A stretch of DNA of 64,000 nt, taken from contig NZ_CP108462.1 in NCBI RefSeq assembly GCF_036226365.1, positions 1,488,001 to 1,552,000 of the forward strand. The letters are read 5' to 3'. Positions within the stretch are counted from its first letter, which is position 1. Every line of letters starts with the position of its first letter. A model generated the notes under the pieces. The model did no database searches and had not been told where the DNA came from. It saw only the letters and a program-made list of their open reading frames with translations. Made by a program: the position numbers and the translations under genes. Source of the DNA: Streptomyces sp. NBC_01262. GTDB lineage: Bacteria > Actinomycetota > Actinomycetes > Streptomycetales > Streptomycetaceae. Shown one piece after another: positions 59,908 to 64,000 of this stretch.

Positions 59908-60674
59908 GGTGCGAGACCTTCCCGGGGCAGCCGGATGCCTCGCAGACCGCCGTCCACCGCGAGCGCCGTCCCGGTGGTGGCGCCGGCCAGCGGTCCGGCG
60001 AGGTAGGCGATGGCGTCCGCGACCTGCTGGGCGGTCACCAGGCGGCCGCTGGGCTGGCGGGCGCTGAGGGCGGCAAGCTCGGCCTCCGGGTCGTCGGTCT
60101 GTTCGGCCAGCCGGCGCACCCAGGGGGTGTCCACGGTCCCGGGGTTCACGCAGTTGACCCGGATGCCCTCGCCGATGTGGTCGGCCGCCATCGCCAGGGT
60201 CAGCGCGAACACGGCTCCCTTGCTGGCCGCGTACAGCGCCCGCTGCGGCAGTCCGGTGGCCGCCGCGACCGAGCAGGTGTTGACGATCGCCGCGTTCGCG
60301 GAGCCGCGCAGGTGCGGCAGGGCCGTCCGGGTGGTGCGGACGATGCCCAGCACATTGATGTCCAGCACGTGGTGCCATTCCTCGTCCGGGTTGTCCTCGA
60401 CGGTCCCGCGGGCGCCGATCCCCGCGTTGTTGACCAGGACGTCCAGGCCTCCGAGCTCCTCGACCGCCCGGCCGACGGCGGCGGTGACCGACGCGGAGTC
60501 CCCCACGTCGGCCCGGATCGCGTACACGGGCCCGGGATCGAGGCCGAGGTGCAGGTCGAGGACCGCCACGCGGGCACCGCGGGCCACCAGGGTCCGGGCG
60601 GTGGCCAGGCCGATTCCGGACGCCCCGCCCGTCACGATGGCGGACAGCCCCTCGAACTCCCGCGTCGCCTTCAT
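59904..60674 (-). CDS. SDR-family sugar dehydrogenase (candidate), first gene of the transporter operon
   Basis: A 256-residue classical SDR: TGGASGIGLATARTL, VLDLHLGLD (acidic, NAD+-type), NNAGIGARG, catalytic Ser in NTCSVAAATGLP and YAASKG, then GTVDTPWVRRLAEQ. SDRs heading sugar-transporter operons often oxidise the imported sugar (fucose or rhamnose dehydrogenases), and a sugar substrate is therefore preferred here. No lactonase, dehydratase or aldolase gene follows, so the rest of the pathway must be elsewhere. There is no strong Shine-Dalgarno before the ATG at 60674. Confidence 0.88.
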   Translation of the reverse strand: MKATREFEGLSAIVTGGASGIGLATARTLVARGARVAVLDLHLGLDPGPVYAIRADVGDSASVTAAVGRAVEELGGLDVLVNNAGIGARGTVEDNPDEEWHHVLDINVLGIVRTTRTALPHLRGSANAAIVNTCSVAAATGLPQRALYAASKGAVFALTLAMAADHIGEGIRVNCVNPGTVDTPWVRRLAEQTDDPEAELAALSARQPSGRLVTAQQVADAIAYLAGPLAGATTGTALAVDGGLRGIRLPREGLAP

Positions 60675-60815
60675 CAGAGATATCCGATGCGTCTCGGGGC
60701 CGATTTCACGACTTCACAGGTCAGTATAGAGGTTTTCGTTTTCGAATTCCCCGACCACGGGCCGATGAATTCCGCCTTCCTTTGACGGCGGTATTGATTA
60801 CGCCATGTGGCGGAC

Positions 60816-62528
60816 TCAGCTCAGGGTCTTGATCTGGGCCAGGGTGAGGGCCTGGTCGAAGACCCGCACGTCCTTGATGGCGCCGGGGAAGAAGTCGCTG
60901 GCCCTGCCCTGGTAGGTGGCGCGTCCGATCATGAGGGAACCGGGGGCGTCCACGGGGTCGGTGTCGGCGGTGGCGCCCTGCTGGAAGCCGTCGACGTACA
61001 GGCGTAACTGGCCGTCGGCCGCGTCGCAGACGCCCGTCAGGTGCGTCCAGGTGCCCGCGGAGGGAACGTTGTACGACAGCGCGCGGACGCCGGGGCGGGC
61101 GAAGGCCCAGCGCTGTTCGTCGGAGGAGTACTGGAGGTAGAAGCCGCTGGCGGTGGTGGCGTCCTGGCTGACGGCGGTGGCGAAGGTGTCGGGCAAGGCG
61201 TTCAGGCAGACCCATGCCGCGACGGTGAAACTCTGGCCGCTGCCGGTGGCGAGCACCGGGCCGTCGGTGAGGATCTGGCTGCTGACGCCGTTGAACTGGG
61301 CGGCGCCGTCCTTGCCCAGGCCCCACCCGACCCCGCTGGCGGCGCCGTCGTGGTAGCCGGCGGTGTCCGCGGCGGAGGTGCCGGTCGTTTCGGTGAGCGG
61401 CCAGGCTCCGAGCGGCTCCGGTACGGACACCCCGGAGGCCCGGGACGGGGAGGGCGAGGCTCCGCCCACCTTCGCCCCGGCCGCGGCGGTGCGGTCCTCG
61501 GTGGATCCGGTGAGCCGCACGGCGACGGTGACGCCTGCGGCGGCCGCGACGCCGACTCCCGAGAGCAGCAGGGCCCGCCGGGTACGGCCGCCGGGTGCCG
61601 GCGCGGCGCCCGGCCGCGTCGGGAGAGCGCCCCGGGCGACGGGGTTCGCGAGGTCGGTGCCGGGCGCGAATGCCCGGGTGTGGCCGGCGGCGGGCTTCCA
61701 GTGGCGGGTGTCGGTCACCCGGCCGGCGCCGGGGGCGGCCGCGGCGAGGACTTCGCGCGGCGTGGGACGGCGCCCCGGGTCCTTGGCCAGGCAGGCCGCT
61801 ATCAGGGCGTACAGGCTCGGATCGGTGACCGTCCGGATGTCGGGCTCGGTGTGGACCACGCGGTACAGCAGCGCGGGGGTCGGTCCCTCGCCGAAGGGGT
61901 TGGCGCCGGTCGCGGCGTACGCCAGGACCGCGCCGAGGGCGAAGACGTCGCTCGCCGCGGTGACGCCGCCGCCGTTGACCTGCTCGGGGGACATGTAGCC
62001 CGGAGAGCCGAGCACATGCCCGGTCCCCGTGATCGAGCTGACCTCCAGGCCGCGGGCGATCCCGAAGTCGATGACCCGGGGTCCGTCCTCGGCGAGCAGC
62101 ACGTTGGACGGCTTGAGGTCGCGATGGACCAGGCCGACCGCGTGGATGGACATCAGCGCCTCGGCCAGCCCGGCCGCCAGGGCCAGTACGACGGGTGCGG
62201 GCGGCGGCCCGTGGTCGGCGACCGCCTGCTGGAGCGACGGCCCGGCGATGTAGCTGGTGACCAGCCAGGGCAGGGGCGCGTCCGGGTCCGCGTCGATGAC
62301 CGGGGCGGTGAACGCCCCGCTGACCTGACGGGCGGCCTGCACCTCGCGGCGGAAGCGGGAGCGGAACTCCGGGCGGCGGACCAGCTCGGCGTGCACCACC
62401 TTGACCGCGACCGCCCGCCCGCCCGGCGACCGTCCGAGGAAGACCCGGCCCATGCCGCCCACCCCCAGGCGCCCCAGCAACTGGTAGGTCCCGACCGAAA
62501 TCGGGTCCTCCGGCTCCAGCGCTGCCAC
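60816..62528 (-). CDS. Transmembrane Ser/Thr protein kinase with extracellular LamG-like domain
   Basis: A 570-residue Hanks-type kinase. The catalytic domain (about 12-265) has a glycine loop LGVGGMGRVF, K43 in VAVKVV, HRDLKPSN (D137) and DFG (D154), a GSPGYMSPEQ activation end and DVFALG. A Pro/Ala-rich juxtamembrane part is followed by one membrane helix (about 319-338) and an external LamG/concanavalin-type domain (about 375-565; GSGQSFTVAAWVCLNA, LRLYVDGFQQGATADTDP, AIKDVRVFDQALT). GGGAGGGG selects the GTG at 62528. The LamG domain could sense carbohydrate; PASTA repeats of cell-wall-sensing kinases are absent. Confidence 0.93.
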   Translation of the reverse strand: MAALEPEDPISVGTYQLLGRLGVGGMGRVFLGRSPGGRAVAVKVVHAELVRRPEFRSRFRREVQAARQVSGAFTAPVIDADPDAPLPWLVTSYIAGPSLQQAVADHGPPPAPVVLALAAGLAEALMSIHAVGLVHRDLKPSNVLLAEDGPRVIDFGIARGLEVSSITGTGHVLGSPGYMSPEQVNGGGVTAASDVFALGAVLAYAATGANPFGEGPTPALLYRVVHTEPDIRTVTDPSLYALIAACLAKDPGRRPTPREVLAAAAPGAGRVTDTRHWKPAAGHTRAFAPGTDLANPVARGALPTRPGAAPAPGGRTRRALLLSGVGVAAAAGVTVAVRLTGSTEDRTAAAGAKVGGASPSPSRASGVSVPEPLGAWPLTETTGTSAADTAGYHDGAASGVGWGLGKDGAAQFNGVSSQILTDGPVLATGSGQSFTVAAWVCLNALPDTFATAVSQDATTASGFYLQYSSDEQRWAFARPGVRALSYNVPSAGTWTHLTGVCDAADGQLRLYVDGFQQGATADTDPVDAPGSLMIGRATYQGRASDFFPGAIKDVRVFDQALTLAQIKTLS

Positions 62529-62610
62529 AATCCCCTCCCGACACCTCAGCCCCCACCGCCCTTACGGGCACGCACAGCATAGGGGCCGCGGACCCCTCGG
62601 AGGTCGAACT

Positions 62611-62628
62611 CCCGTACTAGTAACGGGA
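62611..62628. promoter_or_regulatory. Imperfect palindrome CCCGTACTAGTAACGGG region
   Basis: CCCGT and ACGGG arms surround ACTAGT with a one-base asymmetry, about 85 bp upstream of the kinase start and 8 bp beyond the end of the GNAT gene. It may be an operator or a weak terminator. The evidence is symmetry only. Confidence 0.3.
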
Positions 62629-62635
62629 ATTGACT

Positions 62636-63115
62636 CTACGTCAGACCCTGGTCTGGTAGGAGCGGCAGATCGCGCTGAAAGACGGCCATGGTCCGGCCGG
62701 GACCGTTGTAGTCGTCGACGATCCTCACCTCGAAGCCGAGGCGGCGGTGGAAGGCGATCGAGCCGGTGTTCCCGACCGAGGTGATCGCCTTCAGCCGTAC
62801 GCCGCCCTCGCGACGCGCGGCCTCGGCGAACGCCTCGTACAGGCGGCGTCCGAGACCGCAGCCGCGGGCATCGTCGCGGGTCGCGACCAGATGCACATAC
62901 CCGGTGCCGGCCGGGGTCACGAACCCGAAGACGTATCCGCGGATCCCGTCCCCGGCCCGGGCGACCAGACATGTCGGACCGAACTCCTGCACCAGGGCGG
63001 TCAGGTGCAGGGACCGGAGGTCGCGTTCGCCCCAGTAGCGGGGGTGATCGGCGAGGACGCGGCGCAGGTCGGCCAGTCCGGCCGGTTCGATCCGTAACGG
63101 CATGGCGGCGGTCAC
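62636..63115 (-). CDS. GNAT-family N-acetyltransferase
   Basis: A 159-residue GNAT protein: LRIEPAGLADLRRVLADHPRYWGER, CLVARAGDGIRGYVFGFVTP, then the acetyl-CoA motif VHLVATRDDARGCGLGRRLYEAFAEAARREGGVRLKAIT and FHRRLGFEVR. The start is the GTG at 63115, which overlaps the methyltransferase stop (GTGA); the ATG four codons later has no Shine-Dalgarno. Acceptor substrate unknown. Co-expression with the methyltransferase is expected from the overlap. Confidence 0.88.
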   Translation of the reverse strand: MTAAMPLRIEPAGLADLRRVLADHPRYWGERDLRSLHLTALVQEFGPTCLVARAGDGIRGYVFGFVTPAGTGYVHLVATRDDARGCGLGRRLYEAFAEAARREGGVRLKAITSVGNTGSIAFHRRLGFEVRIVDDYNGPGRTMAVFQRDLPLLPDQGLT

Positions 63116-63969
63116 AGGGGCTTTCTGGCGACCGCCCCGTACATGGCGATGTCCTCGTCCCTGATGGGCTCGGCGCCGCTGCCGGTGCCATCCGGGCGCC
63201 ACTTGTGGACCTGGGCCACCCCGGGTCCTGCCAGCTCAAGGCCCTCGAAGAACTCCTCCGCCTCGGCCTCGGTACGCAGCCGCATCGGCATGCCACGGGC
63301 GGCGTACTCGCGGGCGACCCGGCCGACCTCGTCGGGGGCGAAGTCGGCGGTGCCGATGGACATCGCGAGGTAGCTGCCGGGGGGCAGCGGCTCCAGCAGG
63401 CGGCGGACGATGCCGACGGCGTCGTCCTCGTCGAGGACGAAGTGGACGATGGCGATCACCGTCAGGCCCACCGGCTTGCTCAGGTCCAGGGTCTCCCGCA
63501 GCTCCGGGGCGGCGAGGATGGCGGCCGGGTCCCGCATGTCGGCCTCGACGTAGGCCGTGCGGCCCTCGGGGGTGCTGGCGAGCAGGCCCTGGGAGAGGGT
63601 GAGGACGATGGGGTCGTTGTCCACGTAGACGATCCGGGAGTCGGGGGCGACCGCCTGGGCTATCTCATGGAGGTTGGGCGAGGTGGGGATGCCGGTGCCG
63701 ATGTCGAGGAACTGCCGGATGCCGGCCTCCTCGGCCAGGTAGCGCACGGCCCGGTGCATGAAGTCACGGTTGGCCCGCATGTGGACCGGCAGGGCCGGCC
63801 ACTCCACGGTCATGGCGTCGCCGGCCTCCTTGTCGGCCGGGTAGTAGTCCTTGCCGCCGATGATGTAGTCGTAGATACGCGCGGAATGCGCGCTCTGGGT
63901 GTCGATACGGTCGGCCGACCAGCCGTTCTCGTGCAACGCGGTCCCTCCATCGGGTAATTGGTTCGTCAT
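63112..63969 (-). CDS. SAM-dependent methyltransferase, DUF574 (Methyltransf_19) family
   Basis: A 285-residue methyltransferase of the actinobacterial DUF574 group: the family N-terminus HSARIYDYIIGGKDYYPADKEAGD, HMRANRDFMHRAVRYLAEEAGIRQFLDIGTGIPT (SAM motif I), RIVYVDNDPIVL (acidic motif II) and VGLTVIAIVHFVLDEDDA. Streptomyces carry many paralogues, often next to conservons or regulators, and their substrates are unknown. The ATG at 63969 lies 31 bp from the window edge, so the promoter is only partly visible. Confidence 0.92.
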   Translation of the reverse strand: MTNQLPDGGTALHENGWSADRIDTQSAHSARIYDYIIGGKDYYPADKEAGDAMTVEWPALPVHMRANRDFMHRAVRYLAEEAGIRQFLDIGTGIPTSPNLHEIAQAVAPDSRIVYVDNDPIVLTLSQGLLASTPEGRTAYVEADMRDPAAILAAPELRETLDLSKPVGLTVIAIVHFVLDEDDAVGIVRRLLEPLPPGSYLAMSIGTADFAPDEVGRVAREYAARGMPMRLRTEAEAEEFFEGLELAGPGVAQVHKWRPDGTGSGAEPIRDEDIAMYGAVARKPL

Positions 63970-64000
63970 GGGTTTTCCAGGGTCAGGAAATCAGCAGAGG

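Overview
The window reads as chromosomal DNA of a Streptomyces or close relative. GC content is very high, third codon positions are strongly G/C, GTG starts and 1-4 bp stop/start overlaps are frequent, and the family set is typical: SulP with ArsR, a PAS-GAF-SpoIIE phosphatase, a DUF574-type methyltransferase, a WYL regulator next to a DinB protein, and F420-type luciferase-fold enzymes. The genus is inferred from these traits and was not checked by database search.

Region 1 (1-36.8 kb) is one large acyl-CoA catabolic island. It holds five acyl-CoA dehydrogenases, two acyl-CoA ligases, a thiolase, a thiolase-fold protein without the nucleophilic cysteine next to its DUF35 zinc-ribbon partner, three crotonase-fold enzymes, four MaoC-type or half-hotdog hydratases, two class III CoA transferases, three SDRs, two luciferase-fold (probably F420-dependent) oxidoreductases, two hotdog thioesterases, a DUF2889 protein, an amidohydrolase-2 protein and a complete Liv-type ABC importer whose two permeases and one ATPase are fused. 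Two paralogous FadR-type GntR regulators with nearly identical recognition helices lie inside it. Most divergent promoters are AT-rich islands carrying palindromes, several with a TAGATA/TATCTA core. The module set (paired ACADs, paired hydratase halves, Ltp2/DUF35-like aldolase) resembles the machinery that shortens steroid side chains. The substrate is unknown, and no oxygenase or ring-cleavage gene is present. A serine-hydrolase lipoprotein and a DinB/WYL pair (10.4-13.4 kb) sit inside the island and look unrelated.

Region 2 (36.8-49.1 kb, all on the minus strand) holds a GH1-fold protein whose two catalytic glutamates are both replaced by aspartate, a GntR-regulated operon for 4-hydroxyproline catabolism (three-subunit dehydrogenase, deaminase, epimerase), and a 1717-residue secreted protein with two LamG and two GH43 catalytic domains. 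Hydroxyproline use beside arabinan-type hydrolases suggests hydroxyproline-rich plant cell-wall glycoproteins as a possible source.

Region 3 (49.2-64 kb) is mixed. It holds a tandem VOC protein, a deletion remnant of an alcohol dehydrogenase with an intact upstream operator-like palindrome, SulP-ArsR, a lone roadblock protein, a second ArsR with a small membrane protein and two copies of its probable operator, a multidomain phosphatase, a MITE-like element that supplies the stop codon of the next gene, an Rbs-type sugar ABC operon headed by an SDR, a Ser/Thr kinase with an external LamG domain, a GNAT acetyltransferase and a DUF574-type methyltransferase. I saw no tRNA, rRNA, CRISPR array, transposase or phage gene.
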